Positions 26,553 through 34,821 of a DNA stretch of 64,000 bases are shown here, piece after piece. Position 1 is the first letter of the stretch. Every line of letters starts with the position of its first letter. The notes beneath the pieces are model-generated. The model was not told the DNA's origin. It saw only the letters and a program-made list of their open reading frames with translations, and made no database searches. The stretch covers positions 681,881 to 745,880 of the forward strand of contig NZ_JAHFZZ010000004.1 in the NCBI RefSeq assembly GCF_018603905.1. The letters run 5' to 3'. The position numbers and the translations under genes were made by a program. This DNA is from Nonomuraea sp. NEAU-A123 (GTDB lineage Bacteria; Actinomycetota; Actinomycetes; Streptosporangiales; Streptosporangiaceae).

Positions 26553-27262
26553 CGCGGCTCCGCGCCGATGCCGAAGTACGCCTCGGTCACCTGGTCGCGG
26601 GTGACCGCCCCGCTGGCCGACTCCAGCGCGATCGCGCCTTCGAGGAGGCAGATGACGCGGTCGCTCACCGACAGGGCGCGCCGCAGGTCCTGCTCGACGA
26701 GGACCACCGTCGCGCCGCTCGCGAGCACCCGCGACAGCGACGCGTACACCGTGTCGACCGCGATCGGCGACAGCCCGAGCGACACCTCGTCGATGAGCAG
26801 CAGGCGCGGGTTGGTCATCAGGGCCCGGCCGATGGAGGTGGCCTGCTGCTCGCCGCCGGACAGGTCGGCGGCGCGCCGGTGCAGGAGCGGTTTCAGCATG
26901 TCGAACGCGTCGAGCACGGTGTCGAGGCGCCATTCGCCCGGCCGCCCCCGCCGGCCCGCGACCAGCAGGTTCTCCTCGACCGTCAGCCCGGCGAACAGCC
27001 TGCGGCCCTCCGGGACCAGGGCGATGCCCCGCCCGACCCGCCGGTGGGCGGGCAGCGCGGTGATGTCGGCGCCGTCGAACACGACGGTGCCGTCCGCGGC
27101 CGGATGCGCGCCCGCGATCGTGCGCAGCAGTGTGGACTTGCCGGCGCCGTTCGCGCCGATGAGGGCGACGCATTCGCCCTCGTCCACGGCGAGCGACACG
27201 CCGCGTACGGCGGTCAGCAGCCCGTGCCGGGCGACGAGTCCCGCCACGCGCAGCAGGCTCAT
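26549..27262 (-). CDS. ABC importer ATPase, LivF
   Basis: 237 residues. Walker A GANGAGKSTLL, signature LSGGEQQATSIGRALM, Walker B LLLIDEVSLGLSP and switch His position replaced by Gln in VVLVEQDLRRAL, as is usual in LivF. Energises import with LivG. Start ATG 27262, overlapping LivG by 4 bases. Confidence 0.93.
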   Translation of the reverse strand: MSLLRVAGLVARHGLLTAVRGVSLAVDEGECVALIGANGAGKSTLLRTIAGAHPAADGTVVFDGADITALPAHRRVGRGIALVPEGRRLFAGLTVEENLLVAGRRGRPGEWRLDTVLDAFDMLKPLLHRRAADLSGGEQQATSIGRALMTNPRLLLIDEVSLGLSPIAVDTVYASLSRVLASGATVVLVEQDLRRALSVSDRVICLLEGAIALESASGAVTRDQVTEAYFGIGAEPR

Positions 27263-27987
27263 GTCGCGCCCCTTCCGAGGTAGGCGTCGATGACGACCGC
27301 CTTCCGCAGCACCTCGGCGGGCACGCCGTCGGCGATGACCCGCCCGGCGTCCATGCACACCAGCCGGTCGACCACCTTCAGCAGGATGTGCACGATGTGC
27401 TCGATCCAGACGACGCCGATCCCCAAGGCGACCAGCTGCTTGACGGTGATGACCAGGTCTTCGGCCTCGGCGTCCGTGAGCCCGCCGCCGATCTCGTCGA
27501 GGAGCAGCACGCGGGGGCCCGTCGCCAGGGACCGGGCGAGTTCGAGCCGCTTGCGGTGCATCAGGCCGAGGCTCTCCGCCCGCCGGTTCGCCACGTCGAG
27601 GAGCCCGCACAGCTCCAGCACCTCGACGCAGCGCGCGTACAGCCGTGACCGTGACAGCCCGGCTCCGTAGGACGCGCCGACCAGGACGTTCTCCAAGACG
27701 GTCATCCCGCCGAAGGGGCGGGGCACCTGGAAGGCCCGGCCCACGCCCCGGCGGCAGCGCAGCTCGGTACGCAGGCCCGTCACCTCGTCCCCGTCGATGA
27801 ACACGCGGCCCGCGGACGGCGTGACGGACCCGGCCAGGACGCCGAGCAGCGTCGTCTTGCCCGCGCCGTTGGGGCCGACGATGCCGACCGCCGCCGCCGG
27901 GCCGACCTCGAAGTCCACGCCGTCGAGCACCCGCAGCGCCCCGTAGTCCTTGGTCAGGCCGCGCCCGGCGAGCACCGGCGCGGTCAT
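27259..27987 (-). CDS. ABC importer ATPase, LivG
   Basis: 242 residues. Walker A GPNGAGKTTLL, Q-loop region GRAFQVPRPFGGMTVLENV, Walker B RVLLLDEIGGGLTDAE and switch His in VVWIEHIVHIL. The signature motif departs from LSGGQ: the region reads ESLGLMHRKRLELARSLA, so the usual Gly-Gly/Gln pair is missing. Start ATG 27987 overlaps the binding-protein stop by 4 bases. Confidence 0.9.
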   Translation of the reverse strand: MTAPVLAGRGLTKDYGALRVLDGVDFEVGPAAAVGIVGPNGAGKTTLLGVLAGSVTPSAGRVFIDGDEVTGLRTELRCRRGVGRAFQVPRPFGGMTVLENVLVGASYGAGLSRSRLYARCVEVLELCGLLDVANRRAESLGLMHRKRLELARSLATGPRVLLLDEIGGGLTDAEAEDLVITVKQLVALGIGVVWIEHIVHILLKVVDRLVCMDAGRVIADGVPAEVLRKAVVIDAYLGRGAT

Positions 27988-29285
27988 GCGCGATACGGCC
28001 GCAGCTTGGCCGCGACGGGGACCTGGGGGTCGGAGGAGTTCTCGCACAGCACGAAGGTCACCTTGTCCCGGTCGCCCGCCGGCGCCGCCACCCACTGACC
28101 GCCCAGGATCGGCGTGGCGACCACGTTGGCGTTGGGCCCCTTGCCCCACTGGAGGCGGCCGACCGGCGTCAGCACGTCCAGCGAGCGGATCGCGGCGGCC
28201 ACGGCGGCCTTGTCCTTGGGGTCGGCCGCCTTCGACAGCGCCGCCGCGGCGACGTCGAGCAGCGCCAGGCTCGGCCCGAGCTGCTGGTTCCACTGCTTGC
28301 CCGTGGCCTGCCGGTAGCCGTCGGCGAGCCCCTGAGAGGTGAGCTTCGTCAGCGACGAGGTGTAGGGGTAGGCGGGCGCCCAGTAGGCGCCGCCCGCGAT
28401 GTTGACGCCGATGGGGCCGAGCGCCTCGATCTGCGAGGGGAACAGCCCGGTCTTCGCCACCTGCGCGATCTTCGGCGTGTACCCCTGCTGCGCGGCCTGC
28501 TGCCAGAACGTGGCGAAGTCCGGCGGGATCGGGAAGGTGTTGAAGATCTCGCAGTCCTCGGCCTTGAACTTCGCGATCTGCGCCGAATAGTCGTTGGTGC
28601 CGTCGGTGTAGGCCCCGGGATCGACGATCGTGTAGCCGGCCTTGGTCAGCAGCGGGCCGAGCGCCTGGCGGATGGCGTTGCCGTCGGAGTCGTTGGGCCA
28701 CATGACCCCGACCTTCTTGTTCGTCGCGATCTGCGGCCACAGGTGCGTGTAGGCGTTGGCGAACTGTTCCACGCCGAAGCAGAAGTGGAAGGTGAACTTG
28801 AAGGCGTCCTTCTGGTCAGGTTTGGCGCCCCGGCCGAAGTACCAGGCCTCCCACGGCACGACGGTCGACACGCACGGCACCCCGGCGGCCTCGCAGGCGT
28901 CCGAGACCGGGTTCACCGTCTCCGGTGTCGAGGTCGTCAGCATCAGGTCGACGCCCGAGCCGTTGATCAGGTCGTTGGCCACCTGGGAGGCGCGTTGCGG
29001 GTTCGACTGGCCGTCCCTGTCGATGATCTCGACGGTGTACTTCTTTCCGGCGGTGGTCAGCCCGCCGGCGAACGCCTTGCGCGCCAGCCCCAGCACGTAC
29101 GCGTCGGGCTCGCCGAACCCGGCCGCGGGCCCCGTCCGCGGACTGACGAACCCGATCTTGAGGGCGGCCGAGCCGCCTCCGCCGCCGCTCGCCGGGTTCT
29201 GACACGCCGACAGCAGGGGAACGGACAGGGCGGTGGCGGCGAGCACCTGCCGCCTGGTTAAGCCGGAGGAAGGGGATCGGTTCAC
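27984..29285 (-). CDS. Substrate-binding lipoprotein of Liv-type importer
   Basis: 433 residues, periplasmic-binding-protein type I fold. The N-terminus has a twin-arginine-like signal (TRRQVLAATALSVPLL) ending in the lipobox LLSAC with Cys28 as lipid anchor. The mature start is GSAALKIGFVSPRTGPAAGFG. GTG 29285 is preceded by GGAGG 6 nt away and by a consensus-like promoter. First gene of a six-gene coupled operon ending with an aldehyde dehydrogenase. Such Liv-type systems often carry aromatic acids, and the aldehyde dehydrogenase and IclR neighbours favour that here (inference). Confidence 0.92.
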   Translation of the reverse strand: MNRSPSSGLTRRQVLAATALSVPLLSACQNPASGGGGGSAALKIGFVSPRTGPAAGFGEPDAYVLGLARKAFAGGLTTAGKKYTVEIIDRDGQSNPQRASQVANDLINGSGVDLMLTTSTPETVNPVSDACEAAGVPCVSTVVPWEAWYFGRGAKPDQKDAFKFTFHFCFGVEQFANAYTHLWPQIATNKKVGVMWPNDSDGNAIRQALGPLLTKAGYTIVDPGAYTDGTNDYSAQIAKFKAEDCEIFNTFPIPPDFATFWQQAAQQGYTPKIAQVAKTGLFPSQIEALGPIGVNIAGGAYWAPAYPYTSSLTKLTSQGLADGYRQATGKQWNQQLGPSLALLDVAAAALSKAADPKDKAAVAAAIRSLDVLTPVGRLQWGKGPNANVVATPILGGQWVAAPAGDRDKVTFVLCENSSDPQVPVAAKLRPYRA

Positions 29286-29318
29286 GCGCGCCTCCAGGAC
29301 GAGGTGGAGAGTGATCGG

Positions 29319-29347
29319 AACGTACGAGCGCGCGTGCCACAAGTCAA
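29319..29347 (-). promoter_or_regulatory. Promoter of the liv/aldehyde dehydrogenase operon
   Basis: On the minus strand TTGACT (29342-29347), 17 bp, TACGTT (29319-29324): a good vegetative promoter 34 nt upstream of the GTG. Confidence 0.75.
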
Positions 29348-29351
29348 CGCA

Positions 29352-29372
29352 GCGTTCGAACATATGAAACGC
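29352..29372. promoter_or_regulatory. IclR-type binding site 1
   Basis: GCGTTC-N7-TGAAACGC, an imperfect dyad 4 bp upstream of the liv -35 box and 8-28 bases upstream of the iclR-type gene start. A second copy of the motif occurs at 30165-30185. Confidence 0.65.
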
Positions 29373-29379
29373 TCGTGAC

Positions 29380-30180
29380 ATGACCTCCCAGTCGCTGGAG
29401 CGCGGGCTGCTGATCCTCTCGACGTTCAGCGAGGCCCGGCCGATCCTCGGCATCGCCGACCTGGCCCGTTCGGCCGGCCTGAACAAGAGCACGACCTACC
29501 GCTACGTGGCCACGCTGGCCAAGCTCGGCTACGTCCAGCAGGACCCCGAGACGAAGAAGTACTCCCTGGGGCCGCGGGTCGTCGACCTCGGCTTCGCCGC
29601 GATCAACTCGATGGAGATCACCCGGGTCGCCGCCCGCCACCTGCAAGCCCTGTCCGACGAGACCGGCTACGCCGCCAGCATGGCCGTGCTCGACGGGCCC
29701 GACATCGTCTACGTGGAGCGGCGGCGCAGCGGCCGGGGCGGCGGCGGGTTCGCGGTCGATCTCAACCTGCACGTCGGCTCACGGCTGCCGGCCTACTGCA
29801 CCTCGATGGGCAAGGTCCTGCTCGCCTTCCGCGAGCCCGCAGCGCTGCGCGCGCTGCTCGACCGCACCGACTTCGCCCGGCGCGGCCCCCGCACCATCAC
29901 CGCGCGCGAGCAGCTCGTGTCCGCCCTGGAGCGGGTACGGCAGAGCGGCATCGCGGTCAACGACGAGGAGCTCGCCCCGGGGCTGCGGTCCCTGGCGGCG
30001 CCGGTGCGCGACAGGTCCGGCAACGTCGTGGCGGCCATCAACATCGCGGTGCACCTGACGACCTGGAACGTCCCCGTCGACTCGGTCGTGGGCCGCCTGG
30101 AGGGGCCGCTGCGCCGTACCGCCGCGGAGATCTCCAGCGGGCTCGGCTTCCGCGGCGGGAATTTGTGTTCCAGTAGCTGA
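29380..30180 (+). CDS. IclR family transcriptional regulator
   Basis: 266 residues. The winged helix-turn-helix covers about 1-65 (ILGIADLARSAGLNKSTTYRYVATL), followed by an effector domain with FAVDLNLHVGSRLPAYCTSMGKVLLA and DEELAPGLRSLAAPV. Closest in type to PcaR/PobR-like regulators of aromatic catabolism. It lies between the divergent liv operon and a second aldehyde dehydrogenase; matching motif copies just upstream of both promoters point to activation of both. No ribosome site precedes ATG 29380. Confidence 0.92.
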   Translation: MTSQSLERGLLILSTFSEARPILGIADLARSAGLNKSTTYRYVATLAKLGYVQQDPETKKYSLGPRVVDLGFAAINSMEITRVAARHLQALSDETGYAASMAVLDGPDIVYVERRRSGRGGGGFAVDLNLHVGSRLPAYCTSMGKVLLAFREPAALRALLDRTDFARRGPRTITAREQLVSALERVRQSGIAVNDEELAPGLRSLAAPVRDRSGNVVAAINIAVHLTTWNVPVDSVVGRLEGPLRRTAAEISSGLGFRGGNLCSSS

Positions 30181-30185
30181 AACGC
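30165..30185. promoter_or_regulatory. IclR-type binding site 2
   Basis: GTGTTC-N7-TGAAACGC, matching site 1 at 13 of the 14 conserved positions with the same spacing. It covers the end of the iclR-type gene and stops 4 bp before the -35 box of the next gene. Confidence 0.6.
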
Positions 30186-30189
30186 CGTA

Positions 30190-30218
30190 TTGATTGCGGC
30201 GCACCACGGAACTACATT
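30190..30218 (+). promoter_or_regulatory. Promoter of the second aldehyde dehydrogenase gene
   Basis: TTGATT (30190-30195), 17 bp, TACATT (30213-30218), 31 nt ahead of the start codon at 30250. Confidence 0.7.
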
Positions 30219-30249
30219 CGGCCCTTGTCCGCGAGCGAAGGGGGCAGAG

Positions 30250-31710
30250 GTGTTCCTCGACTCAGCAACCTGGCAGGGCCGGATCTTCGTCGCCGGGGCC
30301 TGGTCTCCCGGCGGCGGCGGCACGATCGACGTCACCGAGCCCGCGACGGGATCCGTACTCGGGCAGGCCGGCCTGGCCGACGCGGCCGACCTCGGCAGAG
30401 CCGCCGAGAGCGCGGCCGCGGCGCAGCGCGAATGGGCCGCCACCCCGCATCCCCGGCGCGCGGCCGTGCTGCGGCGGGCGGCGCAGCTCTGGACCGAGCA
30501 CGCGGAAGAGATCACCTGGTGGAACGTCCGCGAGGTCGGCGCGGTGCCCGCCATGGCCGGGTTCGCCGTGCACGTCGCCGAGCAGGAGTGCTACGAGGCG
30601 GCGAGCCTGCCCAGCCGGTCCTACGGGGAGCTGCTGCCGAGCGAGGAGCCGCGTCTGTCGATGGCCAGGCGGATGCCCGTCGGCGTCGTCGGGGTCATCT
30701 CGCCGTTCAACGTGCCGATCATCCTGGGGATCCGCTCGGTCGCGCCCGCGCTGGCCCTGGGCAACGCGGTCATCCTCAAGCCCGACCCCAGGACCGCCGT
30801 GACCGGTGGCGTGACGATCGCCCGCGTCCTGGAGGAGGCGGGCCTCCCGCCGGGGGTCTTCCAGATGCTGCCGGGCGGGAGCGACGTGGGCGAGGCGATG
30901 GTGACGCACCCGCTGGTGCGCGTCATCTCCTTCACCGGCTCGACCGCCGCGGGGCGCCGGGTGGGCGAGCTCGCCGGCCGGCACCTCAAGCGGGCGCACC
31001 TGGAGCTCGGCGGCAACTCGGCGCTGATCGTCCTCGACGACGCCGACGTGGACCAGGCCGCCAACCTCGCCGCGTTCGGCACGTTCTTCCACCAGGGCCA
31101 GATCTGCATGACGACCGGACGGCACCTGGTGCACGAGCGCGTCTACGACGACTTCGTGGAACGGCTCGCCACCAAGGCCGCGAACCTGCCGGTCGGCGAC
31201 CCGGCGAGCCAGGAGGTCGCGCTCGGCCCGCTGATCGACGCCGGGCAGCGCGACCGGATCCACCGGGTGGTCACCGCGAGCGTGGACGCCGGCGCAAAGC
31301 TCGCCGCTGGTGGCACCTACGACGGGCTGTTCTACCCCGCGACCGTGCTGTCGGAGGTGACGCCGGACGTGCCCGCCTTCACCGAGGAGATCTTCGGGCC
31401 CGTCGCGCCGGTCGCCCGGTTCTCCGGCATGGAGGAGGCCGTACGCCTGGCCACCGCCACCGAGTACGGGCTGTCGCTGGGCATCGTCACCCGGGACGTG
31501 ATGAAGGGCCTGGCCCTGGCCGACCGCATCCCGACCGGCATCGTGCACATCAACGACCAGACGGTCAGCGACGAGGCCAACAGCCCCTTCGGCGGCATCG
31601 GCGCCTCCGGCACGGGAGCCCGCTTCGGCGGCGCGTCCGCCAACATCGACGCCTTCACCGAGACCCGCTGGGTCACCATGCGCGGCGAGCCACCCACGTA
31701 CCCCTTCTAG
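30250..31710 (+). CDS. Aldehyde dehydrogenase, benzaldehyde-dehydrogenase-like
   Basis: 486 residues. All catalytic features are intact: the base Glu in HLELGGNSALIV, the nucleophile Cys in GQICMTTGRH, cofactor motifs SPFNVPIILGIRSVAPAL and FTGSTAAGRRVGE. GTG 30250 has GGGG upstream. It is homologous to the aldehyde dehydrogenase at 23231 but, unlike it, keeps the ELGG motif. With its own promoter and IclR-type site it belongs to the same regulon and likely oxidises an aromatic aldehyde. Confidence 0.93.
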   Translation: MFLDSATWQGRIFVAGAWSPGGGGTIDVTEPATGSVLGQAGLADAADLGRAAESAAAAQREWAATPHPRRAAVLRRAAQLWTEHAEEITWWNVREVGAVPAMAGFAVHVAEQECYEAASLPSRSYGELLPSEEPRLSMARRMPVGVVGVISPFNVPIILGIRSVAPALALGNAVILKPDPRTAVTGGVTIARVLEEAGLPPGVFQMLPGGSDVGEAMVTHPLVRVISFTGSTAAGRRVGELAGRHLKRAHLELGGNSALIVLDDADVDQAANLAAFGTFFHQGQICMTTGRHLVHERVYDDFVERLATKAANLPVGDPASQEVALGPLIDAGQRDRIHRVVTASVDAGAKLAAGGTYDGLFYPATVLSEVTPDVPAFTEEIFGPVAPVARFSGMEEAVRLATATEYGLSLGIVTRDVMKGLALADRIPTGIVHINDQTVSDEANSPFGGIGASGTGARFGGASANIDAFTETRWVTMRGEPPTYPF

Positions 31711-31726
31711 GATGTCGGCCGCCGGC

Positions 31727-32458
31727 TCAGCCCCCTAAGCCGTGGCGGCCGGCGTAGTGGGTGGCCTCGACGCGGTTGCGGACCCCGATCTTGGCGAACA
31801 CGTTGTTGATGTGCGTCTTGACCGTGGCCTCGCCGATGAACAGCGCCGCGGCGATCTCCGCATTGCTCAGCCCGTCCGCGATCAGGCCGAGCACCTCGGC
31901 CTCGCGGGCCGTCAGGCCGCCGGGCAACTGCCGCGCCATGGGCCGCGGTGCGCGGTCCATCGCCGCCACCAGCCGGTCCGACACCTTGGCGTCGAAGGTC
32001 GACTGCCCGGTGACGGCCGAACGCAATGCCGCCGCGATCTCGGCGCGGCCCGCGTCCTTGGTCAGGTAGCCGCGCGCCCCCGCCCGCAGCGCGCGGGCGA
32101 TCGACTCGTCGTCGGTGTAGGTGGTGAGGACGACGACCGCTATGCCGGGATACTCGCTGACGATCCGGCCGGTCGCCTCGACGCCGTCCATGACGGGCAT
32201 CCTCAGGTCCATCAGCACGACGTCCACGGGGTGCGCGTCGTCCGGGAAGTCCCCGTTGTCTGCGTCGTGCGCGGGTTTCACGGTGTTCGCGGCCAGCAGG
32301 GCGAGGGCCTGGTGGCCGTCGCCGGCCGTACCCAGGACCTCGACGTCCTCGACCAGGCCGAGCAGGGCGGCCAGGCCCTCGCGCATCACCTGCTGGTCGT
32401 CCACCACGATCACCCTGATCACCCTCACGGGCGCCCCTGCCTCCACCGATCTGATCAT
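31727..32458 (-). CDS. NarL/LuxR-family response regulator
   Basis: 243 residues. Receiver domain with the acidic pair VVDD and phospho-acceptor Asp in VVLMDLRMPVMDG, then a LuxR-type helix-turn-helix (LTAREAEVLGLIADGLSNAEIAAALFIGEATVKTHI in adjoining parts). A stretch of about 16 residues (KPAHDADNGDFPDDAH) is inserted before the phospho-acceptor strand, which is unusual. ATG 32458 overlaps the kinase stop by 4 bases. Target genes are not evident. Confidence 0.92.
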   Translation of the reverse strand: MIRSVEAGAPVRVIRVIVVDDQQVMREGLAALLGLVEDVEVLGTAGDGHQALALLAANTVKPAHDADNGDFPDDAHPVDVVLMDLRMPVMDGVEATGRIVSEYPGIAVVVLTTYTDDESIARALRAGARGYLTKDAGRAEIAAALRSAVTGQSTFDAKVSDRLVAAMDRAPRPMARQLPGGLTAREAEVLGLIADGLSNAEIAAALFIGEATVKTHINNVFAKIGVRNRVEATHYAGRHGLGG

Positions 32459-33582
32459 TCCGGCACCTCCGCGGTCACGTGCCAGCTCCCGTCTTGGTGG
32501 CCGGAGCGGAGCGTGCCGCCGGCCAGCGCGAGCCGTTCGCGCATGCCGGTCAGCCCGAACCCGCCCTCCGCTGCCACCTCGGCGCGCAGCGGGTTGCGTA
32601 CTCGCAATCGCACCATATCGGCGGTGAAGTCGAGGGTCATCGACACGGGCGCGTCCGGCGCGTGCTTGGCCGCGTTCGTCAGGGCCTCCCGCGCGGTCCC
32701 GAGCAGCGAGACGGTGGCCGCCGACGACAGCCCGCGCGGGACCCCGTCCGCGTGGAAGTCCACCGGCGCCCGGTGGTCTCGCCGATGCACCTCGGCCAGC
32801 GCGGCGAGCGCGCCGGCCAGCGAGGGAATGTCCTGCCGCAGCGCGGCGACCGCGTTGCGGGCCTCCGCCAGGCCGTCGGCGGCCAGCCCGCGCGAGCGCC
32901 GCACCGTCGCCAGCGCGGTGGCCACGTCGCCCTTCTCCGCCAGCATGGCCTCGGCCAGCTCCAGTTGCACGCCCAGCGCGCCCAGCGAGTGCGCGAGCAC
33001 GTCGTGGATCTCGCGGGCGATCCTGGTGCGCTCGTCCAGCGTGGCGGCTCGGGCCTGCTCCGCCTGAGCGAGCCGGGTCTGCTCCAGGAGCTGTTCGGCC
33101 TGCTCCCGCCGTACGACGTGCTGTCGGTGATTGACGCCGATCAGCGTGATCGCCAGCAGCAGCGTCGCATGTCCGAACGCGTCAGCCGGTGGCTCCCCGG
33201 AGATCGGCCAGGTCAGTACGGCCAGTGCCATCGTGCCCGCGCTGACGGCCATGATGGCGGCCACGGGCGGGGCGGACAGCGCGGCGAACCGGGCGAGGTT
33301 GATCGCCGTCAGGAGCAGCGCGGAACTGTCCTCGGCGGCCCCGAGCGCCACGGCGGGCAGCAGCGCCGCCGCCCCCAGCGACGCGGCCGCGAGCCCGGGC
33401 CGTGACCGGTCGAGCGCCATGAACAGCAGCCAGCACCCGGCGCCGAGCCCGTACAGCCCCCACACCCACGGCGTGCTCTCCCTGGCGGTGACCAGGGTGG
33501 CGGTGACGAACAGCGTGCCGAACACCTGCACCACCAGCCAGCCCGGCGCGATGGTGTCCGGCAGCGACCGTTTCCCCTTCAT
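32455..33582 (-). CDS. Two-component sensor histidine kinase (NarX/DesK type)
   Basis: 375 residues. Five or six hydrophobic segments in residues 12-150 without a large extracellular loop suggest membrane-associated sensing. A coiled linker (RREQAEQLLEQTRLAQAEQA) leads to the HisKA_3 motif REIHDVLAHSLGALG with the phospho-acceptor His, then an ATPase domain with REALTNAAKHAP and GFGLTGMRERL. Cognate kinase of the overlapping response regulator. Start ATG 33582. Confidence 0.92.
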   Translation of the reverse strand: MKGKRSLPDTIAPGWLVVQVFGTLFVTATLVTARESTPWVWGLYGLGAGCWLLFMALDRSRPGLAAASLGAAALLPAVALGAAEDSSALLLTAINLARFAALSAPPVAAIMAVSAGTMALAVLTWPISGEPPADAFGHATLLLAITLIGVNHRQHVVRREQAEQLLEQTRLAQAEQARAATLDERTRIAREIHDVLAHSLGALGVQLELAEAMLAEKGDVATALATVRRSRGLAADGLAEARNAVAALRQDIPSLAGALAALAEVHRRDHRAPVDFHADGVPRGLSSAATVSLLGTAREALTNAAKHAPDAPVSMTLDFTADMVRLRVRNPLRAEVAAEGGFGLTGMRERLALAGGTLRSGHQDGSWHVTAEVPE

Positions 33583-33609
33583 ACGCTGATTCCACCAGGT
33601 GCGTCGTGG

Positions 33610-33783
33610 TCAGCGCAGGCGGGTGATGACCTCGAGCAGGAGGAGCCGGTAGGCGATGAACCCCACCAGCACCACACCGGCCACCACCACGATCGCGATC
33701 AACGCCTTGCCGTTCACCTTGCCTCCTTTGAGCGATTCCTGCGCTTTGCCTGCTGCGAGCCTGAGCAGTTCGTTCCTGTCCAT
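33610..33783 (-). CDS. Small single-pass membrane protein
   Basis: 57 residues from ATG 33783 (MDRNELLRLAAGKAQES) with one membrane helix (ALIAIVVVAGVVLVGFIAYRLLLL) and a short tail VITRLR. A strong ribosome site AAAGGAGG lies inside this frame, 4 nt before GTG 33717, and could start a 35-residue form consisting of little more than the helix. No ribosome site precedes the ATG. It lies between the kinase gene and the divergent DUF1206 gene. Function unknown. Confidence 0.5.
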   Translation of the reverse strand: MDRNELLRLAAGKAQESLKGGKVNGKALIAIVVVAGVVLVGFIAYRLLLLEVITRLR

Positions 33784-33945
33784 GACCATGACGCTAGGGA
33801 TCGGACCAGGTGGAGCGGCACCGCCGGATGGTGGAGATCCGGGTGGAGAAGCAGGGTGGAGCGCCTAGACGGCCGGATTCCGGGCACTTGGCAGGGTCTT
33901 GCTCGGAAAAGGAGCCCGAGGGCCTGGCCTTGAGAGGAGAAGACG

Positions 33946-34767
33946 GTGAGCGTAACGGGGAAGGCGGGGCGGGAGGCTCGCACCGCCGCGAGGAGGGCGG
34001 CCCGGCATCCTGTGCTGAACCGGCTCACCAGGGTCGGGCTGGCCTGCCGGGGGGTGCTGTACGCGCTGATCGGGCTGCTGGCGATGCAGATCGCGTTCGA
34101 GGGAGGGGGACGGGAGGCGGACAAGGCGGGAGCGATCTCGACGGTGGCGCGGTTGCCGTTCGGGGAAGTGGTGTTGTGGGTGATGGTGGCGGGGTTCGTC
34201 GCGCTCACGCTCTGGCAACTGTCGGAGGCGCTACTCGGCGGTCCTGGCGTGGGGGACCGGCTCAAGGCCGCGGGCTATGCCGCCGTGTACGTGCTGATCT
34301 GCAGCACGCTGCTGAGCGTGCTGCTGGCCGGGAAGGCCACCTCCGACGACGAGAAGTCACGCGACGCGACGGAGGCGCTGCTCGGCCTGCCCGGCGGGCC
34401 GTTCCTCGTGGGCGCCATCGGGCTGGGCCTCGTCGCGCTCGGCGTCTACTGGGTGCGCGAGGGCGTCACGAAGGGGTTCCGCGAGGAGTTGAACCTTGGC
34501 CAGATGTCCCCGCGGGCCCGCTCGGTGATGGACAGGCTCGGGCTCGCCGGGTACGTCGCCCGCGGGGCCATCGCCGCCCTGGCCGGAGTCTTCGTCGTTC
34601 AGGCGGCGATCACGTACGACCCGGACAAGGCGGGCGGCCTGGACGCGACGCTCAGAGCCTTCGCCGAGACCCCCGTGGGGCCCTGGCTGCTGGTGGTGGT
34701 CGCCGTCGGGCTGATGCTGTTCGCAGGATACTGCTTCGGCGAGTCACGCTGGCGCCGCGTCCACTGA
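33946..34767 (+). CDS. DUF1206 membrane protein
   Basis: 273 residues with about six hydrophobic helices in three repeated two-helix units (GLACRGVLYALIGLLAM; AAGYAAVYVLICSTLLSV; GLAGYVARGAIAALAGVFV), the layout of DUF1206. GTG 33946 has GAGGAGAAG upstream. Function unknown; often near stress genes in actinobacteria. Confidence 0.88.
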   Translation: MSVTGKAGREARTAARRAARHPVLNRLTRVGLACRGVLYALIGLLAMQIAFEGGGREADKAGAISTVARLPFGEVVLWVMVAGFVALTLWQLSEALLGGPGVGDRLKAAGYAAVYVLICSTLLSVLLAGKATSDDEKSRDATEALLGLPGGPFLVGAIGLGLVALGVYWVREGVTKGFREELNLGQMSPRARSVMDRLGLAGYVARGAIAALAGVFVVQAAITYDPDKAGGLDATLRAFAETPVGPWLLVVVAVGLMLFAGYCFGESRWRRVH

Positions 34768-34769
34768 CG

Positions 34770-34821
34770 GCGAATCGCTTTCGGCGGATCACAGTGGCGG
34801 TGAGTCGCTTCGGCGGATCAC
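34770..34821. repeat. Imperfect tandem repeat at gene ends
   Basis: Two near-identical units ending CGGCGGATCAC (34770-34792 and 34799-34821) lie between the DUF1206 gene and the convergent beta-helix gene, overlapping the latter's last codons. Probably a local duplication. Confidence 0.5.

Noticed and set aside
31716..31751. Hairpin CGGCCGCC/GGCGGCCG between aldehyde dehydrogenase and response regulator genes
   Set aside because: Short stem with a 20-nt loop in GC-rich sequence, partly coding; too weak to call a terminator.
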